Assembly (NCBI GenBank): GCA_964420145.1
Contig: CAYQRB010000006.1
Span: forward strand, 1-35,847
Direction: 5' to 3'
Source of the DNA: JAJTYI01 sp964420145
GTDB lineage: Bacteria > Patescibacteriota > Dojkabacteria > B142 > OLB20
DNA length: 35,847 nt
The notes below the pieces were generated by a model that saw only the letters and a program-made list of their open reading frames with translations, had not been told where the DNA came from and did not search any database. The position numbers were made by a program, and so were the translations under genes. Shown here piece after piece: positions 14,165 to 22,908 of the stretch; position 1 is the stretch's first letter; each line of letters starts with the position of its first letter.

Positions 14165-15796
14165 TCAAATAGCTGATGGTTTACTTTTCCTTCGTTTTAA
14201 ATAAATCAATCCGAACAGCGCTATGGATAGGGGTGCTATAGCAGAGTTAACAACTTTATAAATAGCTTTTGTATCGGTATCTAGTGTAGCCAAAGGTCTT
14301 GTGGTAATAGACTTAGATCTAATAGAACTCAAATCTTCCGAATTTGAAAGCCAGTCAATAAGGTTAAGAAACATTACTGAGTTTTGTTCGTTTACTCCCA
14401 TAAAGTTATCTGCCACAAAATCTGCGTCACCTATCACGACCATTTCAAAGTTCTCTGTTTTGGTAAGTATATTATCTTTGTCCACTCTAGCATCATTACC
14501 TGTTTTATTTTCTAGTGCAGGAATTTCAGAAAATTGAGATTTTGCACTCCCTTTTACCATATAAGAAACTGTATATTTCTTCTGGTCAGCAGGTTTAAAG
14601 TCTTTAAAATCAATATCTATACTTTCTCCCGTTTCAGTCCAGGCAAACTTAGTAGTATTAAATAGCTCAGTATATTCTAATCCAGTCTTTTCTTCTTTTT
14701 TAATAGGGTTAGCCCACAAAAAAGTAACTGATGATAATTCATTTAGTGGTGGAATTTCTGAATTGATACCATCTCCACCAACCAAAATCCAGAAAGGATA
14801 GGCTATTTTATTGTTTTGAGATATTATGGGGGTGAAGGATTCATCAAGGAGAACTTTACTCTCTACTTCAAGTCCATAGTTTTTCAAGAACTCATTCATA
14901 TTACTTCCTGTTTTACTCAGAATTGGCATATTAAATGATAATTGAAACAAATCTTCAAGTACCAAAAGTCTTCCCCCATTAAAAGTGTACTGTTCTAGCT
15001 CAAAAAAGTCTCTTTGGGAAAGTGCCGATTTTGGTGCGACTACCACAACAACTGGAAATTCTTTGGGATCTATGGGTTTTCCTAAACTTAAATCAACTTC
15101 TCCTGTTAGATATTGCCTTTCTAATAGTTCACGAATATCTGCATAGTTGTTAAAAACACTTCCTGAAGCACCAGTACTTACTCCGTCAAGTCCGTCATTG
15201 GTATCTTCCTGTTTTGTAAAAAAGCCAACCTTTATCTCTTGAAGTTTTGTTAATTTCATAATTCTTGAAGTAACCTCATACTCCAAGTTATCCAAGGAAG
15301 TAATGATAGGAATCGTTTCTACACTATCACCTTTTACAAAAGCAAGACCTAGAAATCCCTGTGCTACTAAAAACTTGTCATCTGAATATTCGCTATATTG
15401 AATTTGTCGAATTCCTCTAGAGTTTGCCGAGGTTTCAAAATCACTAGAAGTAGGATTTTTTATATCAACTTTAATTTTTCCACCAGATGCTTTGGCAAAT
15501 TCCTCTAATAAATCTAAAACATTTTGCTTTGCTTCAAGCAGGTTTGGGGGAGTGTTATCAGAGAAAAACACTTCTATTACCACTTCGTCTGACAAGTTAG
15601 AAATAATCTCTTTAGTAGCAGGACTTAGAGAGTAAAGTTGTGTATCTGTAGCATCCAATCTTATGAAATAGCTTAAAGATAGGTAGTTGACAAGCACAAT
15701 AAAAGCAATCAAAAGAAAAAGTAGAGAACGGCCAGAAAAAAGCCTAAAGTCTATACCGTTTTTAATAAAATTATTTTGGTTAAGCATGATTTTCAA
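14165..15796 (-). CDS. GldG-like ABC-transporter auxiliary membrane protein
   Basis: A 543-aa protein with a TM near residues 25-47 (LLFLLIAFIVLVNYLSLSYFI), a large extracytoplasmic region, and a C-terminal TM (IAPLSIALFGLIYL) followed by a basic tail. The sequence DATDTQLYSLSPATKEIISNLSDEVVIEVFFSDNTPP is typical of the GldG/ABC_transp_aux (PF09822) family, as is the DUF4350-like stretch FNGGRLLVLEDLF. In gliding Bacteroidetes GldG works with GldA and GldF; in other bacteria such sets are uncharacterised exporters. It is the last gene of the ABC operon and overlaps the Nudix gene by 17 nt. A second ATG at 15787 is a possible start. No gliding is implied. Confidence 0.85.
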   Translation of the reverse strand: MKIMLNQNNFIKNGIDFRLFSGRSLLFLLIAFIVLVNYLSLSYFIRLDATDTQLYSLSPATKEIISNLSDEVVIEVFFSDNTPPNLLEAKQNVLDLLEEFAKASGGKIKVDIKNPTSSDFETSANSRGIRQIQYSEYSDDKFLVAQGFLGLAFVKGDSVETIPIITSLDNLEYEVTSRIMKLTKLQEIKVGFFTKQEDTNDGLDGVSTGASGSVFNNYADIRELLERQYLTGEVDLSLGKPIDPKEFPVVVVVAPKSALSQRDFFELEQYTFNGGRLLVLEDLFQLSFNMPILSKTGSNMNEFLKNYGLEVESKVLLDESFTPIISQNNKIAYPFWILVGGDGINSEIPPLNELSSVTFLWANPIKKEEKTGLEYTELFNTTKFAWTETGESIDIDFKDFKPADQKKYTVSYMVKGSAKSQFSEIPALENKTGNDARVDKDNILTKTENFEMVVIGDADFVADNFMGVNEQNSVMFLNLIDWLSNSEDLSSIRSKSITTRPLATLDTDTKAIYKVVNSAIAPLSIALFGLIYLKRRKSKPSAI

Positions 15797-16193
15797 ATAC
15801 AGATTTAATAATGTCGTATGTATACGGGGTCATTATTTCCCTGGATAGCTCGGAGTAATCAAACCATTTGACCTCTGAAGTCTCTTCTAATGCTTTAGGT
15901 TCTCCAGATTTATAATTAGCAATAAAAACCATAAATAGCTTATGGATATCGTTATGTACTCTTGCATTATTACTTACTAACTCAACATCTTTAATATCAA
16001 CCCCCATCTCCTCTATAACTTCACGTTGTAAAGATTCTTCAATAGTTTTATCTGTGATCTCCATTTTACCACCTGGAATTCCCCAGAGACCTGGAAAGAT
16101 ATCATCATCGTCACTACGTTTGCCAAGTAGAATTTTCTTATCATCATTCAGAATAATTACTGACAAATTTATTTGGAAATGAGTTTTATCCAT
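15780..16193 (-). CDS. Nudix hydrolase
   Basis: A 137-aa pyrophosphohydrolase of the MutT type. The Nudix box reads GGKMEITDKTIEESLQREVIEEMGV. The catalytic REVIEEMG helix is intact, but relative to the consensus G-x5-E-x7-REUXEEXGU there is one extra residue between the Gly and the RE core, and the middle Glu is Asp or Lys. The flanking FPGLWGIPGG and the C-terminal EVKWFDYSEL are typical. The substrate cannot be read from sequence. It sits inside the ABC exporter operon, overlapping both neighbours (8 nt and 17 nt), so it is translated with them, although no direct functional link is known. Confidence 0.9.
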   Translation of the reverse strand: MDKTHFQINLSVIILNDDKKILLGKRSDDDDIFPGLWGIPGGKMEITDKTIEESLQREVIEEMGVDIKDVELVSNNARVHNDIHKLFMVFIANYKSGEPKALEETSEVKWFDYSELSREIMTPYTYDIIKSVFENHA

Positions 16194-16836
16194 TGCTATT
16201 AATATTTAAATTAAATTTTGAATTGATATTATAAATTATATCTCTAAGAATTTCTTGTGGTGGTCTGTCTGCGTCAATTTTCACCACCCTATCTCTATAT
16301 TCAACAGGAATATAATCAGTAGAATTTAAATACCAATCATACCTCTCTTCAACAAGCCAACGCCTCCATGCATTCTTGGGGTCACTATCATCAAATCTAG
16401 CTAAAAGCTTTTCCTTAGGTACGATAAGCTCAAAAAGGATGTCTGGAACCACATCATGTACAGAAACAATCCTACCTTTTTTCTCTGAAATCCCATCAGG
16501 ACGCATATCTGGGGAATACAATTTAATCTGATTTCTGACCAGGTCTAAGTAATCAATATCCAAAATCTTAAGTAATCTTTCTTTTAATTTATTAAATTCT
16601 ATCGGCTTAATTGCACAGATCACACCATACGGACCGACCCCGTCAAAAAAGTAGTCATCAGTATAAATGGCATCAAGTGCATTCATCATGGCTATTCTTG
16701 TCCCGACTTGTAAGTGATAATCTATCGGACTGTGGCAACTATAGTATCTGATAAACCCTCTATAATCCACTTGTTTAATTTTTTCAAAAGAGAACTCAGG
16801 TTTTTTGATGCTTAGTTTTAACTCCATCTTCTTCAT
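16186..16836 (-). CDS. Unrecognised 216-aa protein with a thymidylate-kinase-like C-terminal half
   Basis: I do not recognise this protein with certainty. Residues about 125-205 (PDILFELIVPKEKLLARF ... RRWLVEERYDWYLNSTDYIPVEYRDRVVKIDADRPPQEILRDI) follow the pattern of the second half of dTMP kinase-like P-loop enzymes: strand with PKE, Arg-rich lid, and a final V-KIDADRPPEE-I segment. The N-terminal half has no GxxGxGKS/T Walker A motif, so it is not a standard kinase. IDYHLQVGTRIAMMNALDAIY and FDGVGPYGVICAI are distinctive for later searches. It starts one base after the permease stop and overlaps the Nudix gene by 8 nt, so it is part of the exporter operon. It may be a nucleotide-related partner of the Nudix enzyme. 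Confidence 0.6.
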   Translation of the reverse strand: MKKMELKLSIKKPEFSFEKIKQVDYRGFIRYYSCHSPIDYHLQVGTRIAMMNALDAIYTDDYFFDGVGPYGVICAIKPIEFNKLKERLLKILDIDYLDLVRNQIKLYSPDMRPDGISEKKGRIVSVHDVVPDILFELIVPKEKLLARFDDSDPKNAWRRWLVEERYDWYLNSTDYIPVEYRDRVVKIDADRPPQEILRDIIYNINSKFNLNINSNG

Positions 16837-16837
16837 A

Positions 16838-17560
16838 TTATTTGCCTTTATTTTGGATTCTATTAAAACTTAGTAGTGTTATAACAAAAGTGATTATAAT
16901 CAGTGAGAAATAATATATTAAATCCCTAGAATCAATAACTCCTCTAGCAATCGATCTAAAGTGCGATCCAAGTCCCATAAACTCAAACCACTCTCGAACT
17001 CTAGCAGGGATAATAGTTAAAATCTGTATCTCTCCAATAAAATATAGAATAGCTATCACAAATGCAGAAACAATAAATGCAACAATCTGGTTTTTACTAT
17101 TAACCGAAACTGCTTGTCCAATCAAAATATAAACACTAACAAGCAAGAGGAGACCAATATAGGCGACTAGTAGTTGTCCAATATCAGGACTTCCTAGATT
17201 GATGATAGTAAAAACTGCAGGAATAGTTGTAAGTAGCATTATGAGTGCAACCAAAATATTTGCCAAAAACTTCCCTAGAATAATTTGTACTTTTGTAACG
17301 GGGAGAGTCATCATTACTTCCAAAGTTCCTGTTTTAATCTCCTCTGCAAAACTTTTCATAGTCAAGGCTGGAATCACTACAATCCAAAGTAGTGGGATAA
17401 ATTCGAAAAGTTTTCTAAGACTTGCCTGATTTTCTATAAAAACTGTTTGAGCAAAATACACACCAACAACCAAAGCAAAAACCGCAATCACCACATAAGC
17501 AACTGGGGTCGAAAAATAGTCTTTAAGCTCTTTTTTTGTTATATACCGTATCTGTTTCAT
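16838..17560 (-). CDS. ABC-2 type transporter permease (GldF-like)
   Basis: A 240-aa integral membrane subunit with six hydrophobic segments. The opening MKQIRYITKKELKDYFSTPVAYVVIAVFALVVGVYF and the segment SFAEEIKTGTLEVMMTLPVTKVQIILGKFLA, with its cytoplasmic coupling sequence, are characteristic of the ABC-2/GldF family. The C-terminal part LGSHFRSIARGVIDSRDLIYYFSLI is also typical of GldF. The start ATG overlaps the ATPase stop (ATGA), which indicates translational coupling. With the ATPase and the GldG-like protein it forms an export system of unknown cargo. Confidence 0.9.
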   Translation of the reverse strand: MKQIRYITKKELKDYFSTPVAYVVIAVFALVVGVYFAQTVFIENQASLRKLFEFIPLLWIVVIPALTMKSFAEEIKTGTLEVMMTLPVTKVQIILGKFLANILVALIMLLTTIPAVFTIINLGSPDIGQLLVAYIGLLLLVSVYILIGQAVSVNSKNQIVAFIVSAFVIAILYFIGEIQILTIIPARVREWFEFMGLGSHFRSIARGVIDSRDLIYYFSLIIITFVITLLSFNRIQNKGK

Positions 17561-18477
17561 TTTTTAGTTAATTCCTTAAACAAACTTTCTAAATTACCCG
17601 ATTCACTATGCAGTTCCTTAATAATCCATTTCTCTTTTACTGCAGTTTGAAAGATCTCAACACTTGCCTTATTACTATTTTGGGTGAAGATTTCATATTT
17701 GTAAAACTTGTCTTTTACGCCCGAAACACTTTTGACATCATCAATCAATTTGATTTTTTTTAGTTTTGGCGTGGCTACTGAAGACGAAACATTGATCTCT
17801 AGGTTTATAGTTGAACCCTTGAAATGTTTCATGCTTATCTCGCTAGCACTGCCTTTTGCAACTATTATTCCTTGATTTATAATAATAAGCTCATCTGCTA
17901 TAGCTTCAACTTCAGATAATACATGAGAACTAAATAGTATTGTTTTTTTCTCTCCTGATTTTTTAATTAAATCTAAAATTTCATTTTTCTGATTAGGGTC
18001 TAGCCCAGTAGAGGGTTCATCTAGTATTAAATAATCAGGCTGTCCTATTAGTGCTTTTGCTAAGCCAACTCTTTGTTTATATCCTTTGGATAATTCTCCG
18101 ATTTCTTTAGTGAGAACCTGAGTAAGGCCACACTCCACTGCTAATACCTTTAAGTAGTCTTTGTCTCCTTGCTTTATGCGATTTATAAATAAAAGAAACT
18201 CATCGACTCTCATATTTTCGTAAAGGGGATTATTTTCTGGAAGATATCCTATTTGTCGAGAGATTGCTAAATTATTTTTTATAATATCCTTATTTTCATA
18301 TTTAACACCACCATTATCTGGCTTGATAAAACCAGTCATAATCCTCATAGCTGTAGTCTTACCAGCTCCATTAGGTCCGAGGAAACCATATACTACTCCC
18401 GGTTTCAAATCAAAACTGACATTATCTAAAGCCTGGGTTTTATCATATCTTTTTGAGATTTTTCTTACTTTTATCAT
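17557..18477 (-). CDS. ABC transporter ATP-binding protein (GldA-like)
   Basis: A 306-aa ATPase subunit. Walker A is GPNGAGKTT (about residue 35), Q-loop GYLPEN, signature LSKGYKQRV, Walker B YLILDEPSTGLDP and H-loop SSHVLSEVE. After the nucleotide-binding domain comes the C-terminal extension (ISMKHFKGSTINLEINVSS ...) seen in GldA and other ABC-2 exporters. It ends in TGA overlapping the permease ATG. First gene of the operon, with a good promoter and a palindromic operator candidate immediately upstream, divergent from arsR. Confidence 0.94.
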   Translation of the reverse strand: MIKVRKISKRYDKTQALDNVSFDLKPGVVYGFLGPNGAGKTTAMRIMTGFIKPDNGGVKYENKDIIKNNLAISRQIGYLPENNPLYENMRVDEFLLFINRIKQGDKDYLKVLAVECGLTQVLTKEIGELSKGYKQRVGLAKALIGQPDYLILDEPSTGLDPNQKNEILDLIKKSGEKKTILFSSHVLSEVEAIADELIIINQGIIVAKGSASEISMKHFKGSTINLEINVSSSVATPKLKKIKLIDDVKSVSGVKDKFYKYEIFTQNSNKASVEIFQTAVKEKWIIKELHSESGNLESLFKELTKK

Positions 18478-18511
18478 CTAAATAACATTGACTAACTGAG
18501 GATAAACAAGA

Positions 18512-18541
18512 ATTATAACCATACCTAGTTTTTATTTGCAA
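18512..18541 (-). promoter_or_regulatory. Promoter of the ABC exporter operon
   Basis: On the minus strand, TTGCAA (-35), an 18-nt spacer and a perfect TATAAT. Transcription would begin near 18505, about 28 nt upstream of the ATPase ATG. The -35 lies inside the 14-bp palindrome. Confidence 0.65.
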
Positions 18542-18545
18542 ATAA
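18532..18545. promoter_or_regulatory. Perfect 14-bp palindrome, candidate ArsR-family operator
   Basis: TTATTTGCAAATAA is its own reverse complement. It covers the -35 of the ABC operon and ends two bases before the TTGACA of the arsR side. ArsR/SmtB dimers bind AT-rich inverted repeats in such divergent regions, so autoregulation plus control of the exporter is plausible. Confidence 0.5.
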
Positions 18546-18547
18546 TA

Positions 18548-18577
18548 TTGACAGAACCCAACAAACAAGAGTAACAT
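18548..18577 (+). promoter_or_regulatory. Possible arsR promoter
   Basis: A perfect TTGACA at 18548-18553 is followed after 18 nt by TAACAT, which abuts the ATG at 18578. If this is the true promoter, transcription begins inside the annotated frame, and the GTG at 18599 would be the real start. Confidence 0.4.
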
Positions 18578-18904
18578 ATGAGTAGTTATTCATATATTGT
18601 GACGGAAATAATTCATAAAAAAACAACACTACTAAAACTAATAGCAGATCCATCTAGATATAGAATAATTGAACTTTTGACAAATTCTAACGGGAAACTC
18701 TGTGTTGGGGATTTAGCAGACCAATCACAAAATTCTCCTTCTGCGGTATCCCATCAGTTAGCCAAACTTGAAGACGCACATATAGTACGACCAATCAGGA
18801 AAGGCCAACAGATTTGCTATATACTTCAAGATAATGAAGAAACAGAAATTGTATTAAAAATTATGAAAACACTAAGCACAAAAAATCTATATACTAATAG
18901 CTAA
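18578..18904 (+). CDS. ArsR-family winged-helix transcriptional regulator
   Basis: A 108-aa dimeric repressor. LLKLIADPSRYRIIELL is the typical ArsR opening, LCVGDLADQSQNSPSAVSHQLAKLEDAHIVRPIRKGQQICY is the helix-turn-helix and wing. Of the ELCVCDL metal site of ArsR/SmtB only one Cys remains (LCVGDL), so classical As/Cd sensing by a Cys pair is unlikely. The wing Cys (QQICY) could make a redox pair with it; that is inference. It is first in an operon with trxA, hisS, a PNPOx-like gene and RNase J, and divergent from the ABC exporter. A GTG at 18599 is an alternative start, because the best -10 box abuts the ATG. Confidence 0.9.
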   Translation: MSSYSYIVTEIIHKKTTLLKLIADPSRYRIIELLTNSNGKLCVGDLADQSQNSPSAVSHQLAKLEDAHIVRPIRKGQQICYILQDNEETEIVLKIMKTLSTKNLYTNS

Positions 18905-18925
18905 TTTATTTTTTATTTTTTTATT
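18905..18925 (+). promoter_or_regulatory. U-rich tract before trxA
   Basis: T residues broken only by single A residues run right up to the trxA ATG, with no Shine-Dalgarno motif. It is nearly the same as the tract before the RRM gene (2803-2824). Confidence 0.35.
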
Positions 18926-19243
18926 ATGGTAGTTACAGATGAGAATTTTAAACAAGAAGTCCTCGATTTCCAGGGTGTTACTCTAGTTGATTTTTGGGCA
19001 CCGTGGTGTGGTCCTTGCAAAATTCAAGGCCCTATTATTGATGAGTTAGAAGAAAAATTTAATTCCAACTCTTCTGTAAGAATAGCAAAATTAGATACTG
19101 ATGAGAACCCACAAACTTCAATGGCTAACCAAATCTTCAGTATTCCAACCTTGATTATATATAAAAACGGAGAAGTTGCTGATAAAATGGTGGGACTGAG
19201 AAGTCTTGAAGAAATCGAGCAAAAAATCAAAGAACTGTTATAA
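18926..19243 (+). CDS. trxA: Thioredoxin
   Basis: A 105-aa cytoplasmic thiol-disulfide oxidoreductase. The active site is WAPWCGPCK (Cys about 31 and 34), preceded by TLVDF with the buried Asp. The cis-proline loop is SIPTLIIYKNGEV. The length and fold elements are normal and no signal peptide is present. It lies 21 nt after arsR and 24 nt before hisS in the same direction, so it is likely cotranscribed with its regulator. This supports a redox role for the ArsR protein. Confidence 0.96.
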   Translation: MVVTDENFKQEVLDFQGVTLVDFWAPWCGPCKIQGPIIDELEEKFNSNSSVRIAKLDTDENPQTSMANQIFSIPTLIIYKNGEVADKMVGLRSLEEIEQKIKELL

Positions 19244-19267
19244 TCTTTACAGATAAACTAGGTTCTA

Positions 19268-20581
19268 ATGAATCAACAACCTCTGAAGTTAAACAAAGAG
19301 CCATATAAAGGAACACGGGACTTTTTTCCACCTGATATGTTCGTACAGAACTATATTTTCTCCACTATGAGGAAAGTTGTTGAGCAATACGGATATAATG
19401 AATACAGCGCTTCGCTTCTGGAGGAAACTGCTCTTTATACTGCAAAAAGTGGTTCAGAAATAGTTAACGAGCAAACTTATTCTTTTATTGACAGGGGCGG
19501 TAGGGGAGTTACAATTCGTCCTGAGATGACACCAACCGTTGCACGGATGGTGGCTAGAAAAAGACAAGAGTTAGGATTTCCACTTAGGTGGTATTCTATC
19601 CCTAATCTCTTCCGCTACGAGAAGCCTCAACGAGGAAGACTCAGAGAACACTGGCAACTAAATGTTGATATTTTTGGAGTAGAGAAAGTAGAAGCAGACA
19701 CAGAGATTATTGTAATAGCATCAGAAATACTTAAAGCCTTTGGGGCTAAACCACAAAACTTTCTAATCAAAGTCAATAACAGACGACTTATAAAATCTGT
19801 TTTTAATGATTATTTCAAACTTGACCAAGAGAAAACCTATCTGCTTTTTAAGTTAATCGATAAAAAGGCTAAAATGCCCAAAGACGAGTTTAGACAAAGT
19901 CTATATGATATAACCTCTCTAAACTCAGAGAGTATTTTAAAAATCTTAGAAAGTAGAGATCTATCAAAACTACCAGAGGAAATCCAAAAAAGCCTGGGAT
20001 TTCAGGAATTATATACACTCATAGAGCTACTAACAGAAAGAGGTATAAATAATTTTGTTTTCGACCCATCTTTAGTACGAGGGTTTGATTACTATACTGG
20101 TAATGTCTTTGAGGTGTTTGACACAAACCCTAAAAATAGTAGGTCTTTATTTGGTGGAGGAAGATATGACGATCTTGTAGGTATTTTTGATGTAGAAAAT
20201 ATTACTGGTGTAGGATTTGGTATGGGAGATGTTACTATTTATGACTACCTAGAAACTTATAATTTACTTCCGTCATATAGATCACAAACAGACCTTTATA
20301 TATGTGTTGTAGATTCTAGACAAAACCAATTTGTGGAAGAGCTTTCTAAGTTTTTGCGTAGTGAAGGAATCAATGTAGCAATAGACTATACTAATCGCAA
20401 ACTCCAAGCACAGATAAAAACTGCCGAGAAGCAATCTATTCCTTATATAATCTGTATAGGTGAAGACGAGGTGAAAACTCGTAAATTTAAATTAAAAGAC
20501 CTCAGTCTACACGCAGAAAAGAACATCGATTGGCAAGATTTACCCCATATTCTCAAAAGGAAATTGTCAAAGAAAAGTTAA
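19268..20581 (+). CDS. hisS: Histidyl-tRNA synthetase
   Basis: A class II synthetase of 437 aa that charges tRNA-His. GTRDFFPPDM is the N-terminal signature. Motif 2 is RWYSIPNLFRYEKPQRGRLREHWQLNVDIFG, and the His-specific histidine-A motif is LVRGFDYYTGNVFEV, followed by the Gly-rich GGGRYDDLVGIF and motif 3 GVGFGMGDV. The C-terminal anticodon domain starts near LYICVVDS and contains LRSEGINVAIDYTNRKLQAQIKTAEK. All motifs are intact. The stop codon is followed immediately by the ATG of the next gene, which suggests coupled translation. Confidence 0.97.
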   Translation: MNQQPLKLNKEPYKGTRDFFPPDMFVQNYIFSTMRKVVEQYGYNEYSASLLEETALYTAKSGSEIVNEQTYSFIDRGGRGVTIRPEMTPTVARMVARKRQELGFPLRWYSIPNLFRYEKPQRGRLREHWQLNVDIFGVEKVEADTEIIVIASEILKAFGAKPQNFLIKVNNRRLIKSVFNDYFKLDQEKTYLLFKLIDKKAKMPKDEFRQSLYDITSLNSESILKILESRDLSKLPEEIQKSLGFQELYTLIELLTERGINNFVFDPSLVRGFDYYTGNVFEVFDTNPKNSRSLFGGGRYDDLVGIFDVENITGVGFGMGDVTIYDYLETYNLLPSYRSQTDLYICVVDSRQNQFVEELSKFLRSEGINVAIDYTNRKLQAQIKTAEKQSIPYIICIGEDEVKTRKFKLKDLSLHAEKNIDWQDLPHILKRKLSKKS

Positions 20582-21058
20582 ATGAATACAGCAAAACTAC
20601 AACAAATAGCCAAGGATATTATCAAATCTAATATATATTTAACACTTGGAACTAGTGATGGTAAAAAACCGTGGACAACACCTTTGTTTTATGCGTGTAG
20701 TGATAACTATACTTTCTATTTCATTTCGCAACTTGATTGCTTACATGTAAAACATATTTTACAAAATCCTTCAGTTTCGTTTGCAATATTTGATTCACAT
20801 CAGAAAGAGGGGACAGGCAACGGTATACAAGCAACTGGTAAAGCATCTATTTTAAATGATAATAACCTTGACGAAGCATTTGCTTATTATCACACATCAT
20901 TTATACCTATGACCAAAGAAAGCTTTACTGGAAAAACATCCTATAGATTCTTTCAAATAATTTCTGAGAATTTTTATATTTTGGATCCGGACGCACAAAC
21001 AGACAAAAGAGTAGCTGTTAATTTGTTTGAAAGCAAAGACATGATAGAATTAACATAG
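20582..21058 (+). CDS. Pyridoxamine 5'-phosphate oxidase-like (split-barrel flavin-binding) protein
   Basis: A 158-aa protein of the FMN-binding split-barrel family. The pattern NIYLTLGTSDGKKPWTTPLFYACSDNYTFYFISQLDCLHVKHILQNPSVSFAIFD is characteristic: strand with GT-DG-PW-TP, then the display of side chains that bind FMN or F420, then a helix and GNGIQATGKASIL. Many relatives are small flavin reductases or unknown redox proteins; a true PdxH function is unlikely because the PLP-site sequences are absent. The gene begins directly after the hisS stop and is followed by RNase J after 22 nt. Confidence 0.82.
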   Translation: MNTAKLQQIAKDIIKSNIYLTLGTSDGKKPWTTPLFYACSDNYTFYFISQLDCLHVKHILQNPSVSFAIFDSHQKEGTGNGIQATGKASILNDNNLDEAFAYYHTSFIPMTKESFTGKTSYRFFQIISENFYILDPDAQTDKRVAVNLFESKDMIELT

Positions 21059-21080
21059 AAATAATTTTTTATAATATACA

Positions 21081-22805
21081 GTGAATAGATTTGATAAAAC
21101 CAGTTTTAAGAGAAGACCAGAACAAAAAGTACAAACTCAAATACCCCATATAAAGCTAACAACACTATCTGGAAACAATGAAGTCGGTAGGAATTGCTCA
21201 TTTCTCGAAGATAGAAATAGTATAATCTTAATAGACGCAGGACTATCTTTCCCAGAACAAGAACTACTTGGCATTGATTATTTAATACCTAACCTTGATT
21301 ACTTAAAGAAAAACAAACATAAAGTACAGGCAATATTTATTACTCACGGTCATCTGGATCATATTGGAGCACTTCCTTATATGCTTCCGGAACTTGGTTT
21401 CCCCAAAATATATGCGGGAAGCTTTGCGTCCAGGCTTATAAAGCAAAAACTCAAAGACTACAAAGATGTAGAACAAAAAACCAGAATTATAGAAGTTACA
21501 CGCAACGAGCAAGTACAGATCAATAAGTTTAAAGTTCAGTTTATAGGAGTAACCCATAGTATCCCCCATGCGTATTCACTTTTTGTAGAGACTCAAGTCG
21601 GTAACATATTTTTCTCAGGAGACTTCAAAATAGATGAAACACCCGCCAACGAGCAACAAACCGACTATACAGAGCTTAGAAACCTACAGGGTAGAGTTGA
21701 TCTAGCCTTGATTGAGAGTACAAACTCTAGTGCACCAGGCAAGGCAACCTCCGAAACAGAAGTATCAGATACCATAGAAGAACTGATTAAAACTGCGAGG
21801 AGTAGGGTATTTGTAGCATCTTTTGCTTCTCAAGTATCGAGGTTATATGTAGTAAGCAAAATCTCGGCAAAAATGAATAAAAAGATTGTACTGATGGGCA
21901 GAAGTCTAAAAGATGCATTTCGTATCGCAAAAGAGCTTCATTATATAGAGATTCCAGAAAATTTATTTATCAGCCCACAAGAAGCATCTAAATACCCCGA
22001 TAATCAACTTGTTTTTCTATGTACAGGAAGCCAAGGGGAAAAATATGGGGCAATGAACATACTCTCTCTTGGACAAAACCAAGCAATTAAAATTAAACCG
22101 GGGGATAGAGTTATATTATCTTCTTCTGAAATTCCCGGAAATGAATACAAAATCGGAAAGATGACAGATAAACTCATACGACTTGGTGCTGAAATTATTA
22201 CAAATAAACTAGATACAGTACACGCTACAGGACACGGCTTACAAGAGGATTTGAGAACTATGTTTAATCTTATTAAACCTGCAAAAGTGATGCCTATTCA
22301 TGGCACTCTAACTATGCGCTACTTTAACAAGCTAAATTTCAAAAAATGGGGGGTACCTAGCGAAGATATACTTCTCACAGAGGACGGACAAGTTTGGCAA
22401 TTTGCAGGGAAAGTTGTAAACAAAGACAAATCAATCCCATCCAAACCTGTATTAATCGATGGGATGGGAATAAGTGATATTGGGGAAGTCGTCCTAAGAG
22501 ATAGAGAACAGCTTGCCGAATACGGTATGATTTGTGTGGTGATCAATCTTACTCAAAAACAAAAAGAAATCTGGGGCAGAGTTCGATTTGCGTCCAGAGG
22601 ATTTATCTATGTCAATAAATCAAAAAACCTGCTTAATGACCTGGAAAAACATATTTATAAAATCCACAAAACTTGGCACGAAACATCAAAATCCAAGAAG
22701 AAATACGAGCTGAAAGAACTTCGAGAAAATCTAAATTCAGGAATTGCAAAGTTTTTATTCCAAAAAACTAAGCGAGAACCAGTTATCCAAGTCGTCCTAC
22801 TATAA
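21081..22805 (+). CDS. rnj: Ribonuclease J
   Basis: A 574-aa metallo-beta-lactamase-fold RNase for mRNA decay and rRNA maturation. The zinc motif is FITHGHLDHIGALPYMLP (H89, H91, D93, H94). Further ligands are in GVTHSIPHAY and FFSGDFKID. The beta-CASP region has TNSSAPGKATSETEV, FVASFASQVSRL and the C motif KVMPIHGTLTMRYFNKL. The C-terminal domain (GRVRFASRGFIYVNKSKNLL ...) is that of bacterial RNase J. The start codon is GTG at 21081; the preceding region has a short T-run and no ATG in frame. Last gene of the arsR operon. No convincing terminator is seen in the 100 nt before convergent nth. Confidence 0.95.
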   Translation: MNRFDKTSFKRRPEQKVQTQIPHIKLTTLSGNNEVGRNCSFLEDRNSIILIDAGLSFPEQELLGIDYLIPNLDYLKKNKHKVQAIFITHGHLDHIGALPYMLPELGFPKIYAGSFASRLIKQKLKDYKDVEQKTRIIEVTRNEQVQINKFKVQFIGVTHSIPHAYSLFVETQVGNIFFSGDFKIDETPANEQQTDYTELRNLQGRVDLALIESTNSSAPGKATSETEVSDTIEELIKTARSRVFVASFASQVSRLYVVSKISAKMNKKIVLMGRSLKDAFRIAKELHYIEIPENLFISPQEASKYPDNQLVFLCTGSQGEKYGAMNILSLGQNQAIKIKPGDRVILSSSEIPGNEYKIGKMTDKLIRLGAEIITNKLDTVHATGHGLQEDLRTMFNLIKPAKVMPIHGTLTMRYFNKLNFKKWGVPSEDILLTEDGQVWQFAGKVVNKDKSIPSKPVLIDGMGISDIGEVVLRDREQLAEYGMICVVINLTQKQKEIWGRVRFASRGFIYVNKSKNLLNDLEKHIYKIHKTWHETSKSKKKYELKELRENLNSGIAKFLFQKTKREPVIQVVLL

Positions 22806-22908
22806 ACTTTTCGCATCTATTTTCAACCCTGTCTATTCTCAATGTAATTAAGTTTAAGGGAAATACTGTAGGTATAATATATTGATTTTCTATATTAGTT
22901 ATCTATTT

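Noticed and set aside
14165..18477. A complete gliding-motility system from GldA/F/G-like genes
   Set aside because: Only the ABC exporter part is present; such exporter sets occur widely in non-gliding bacteria.
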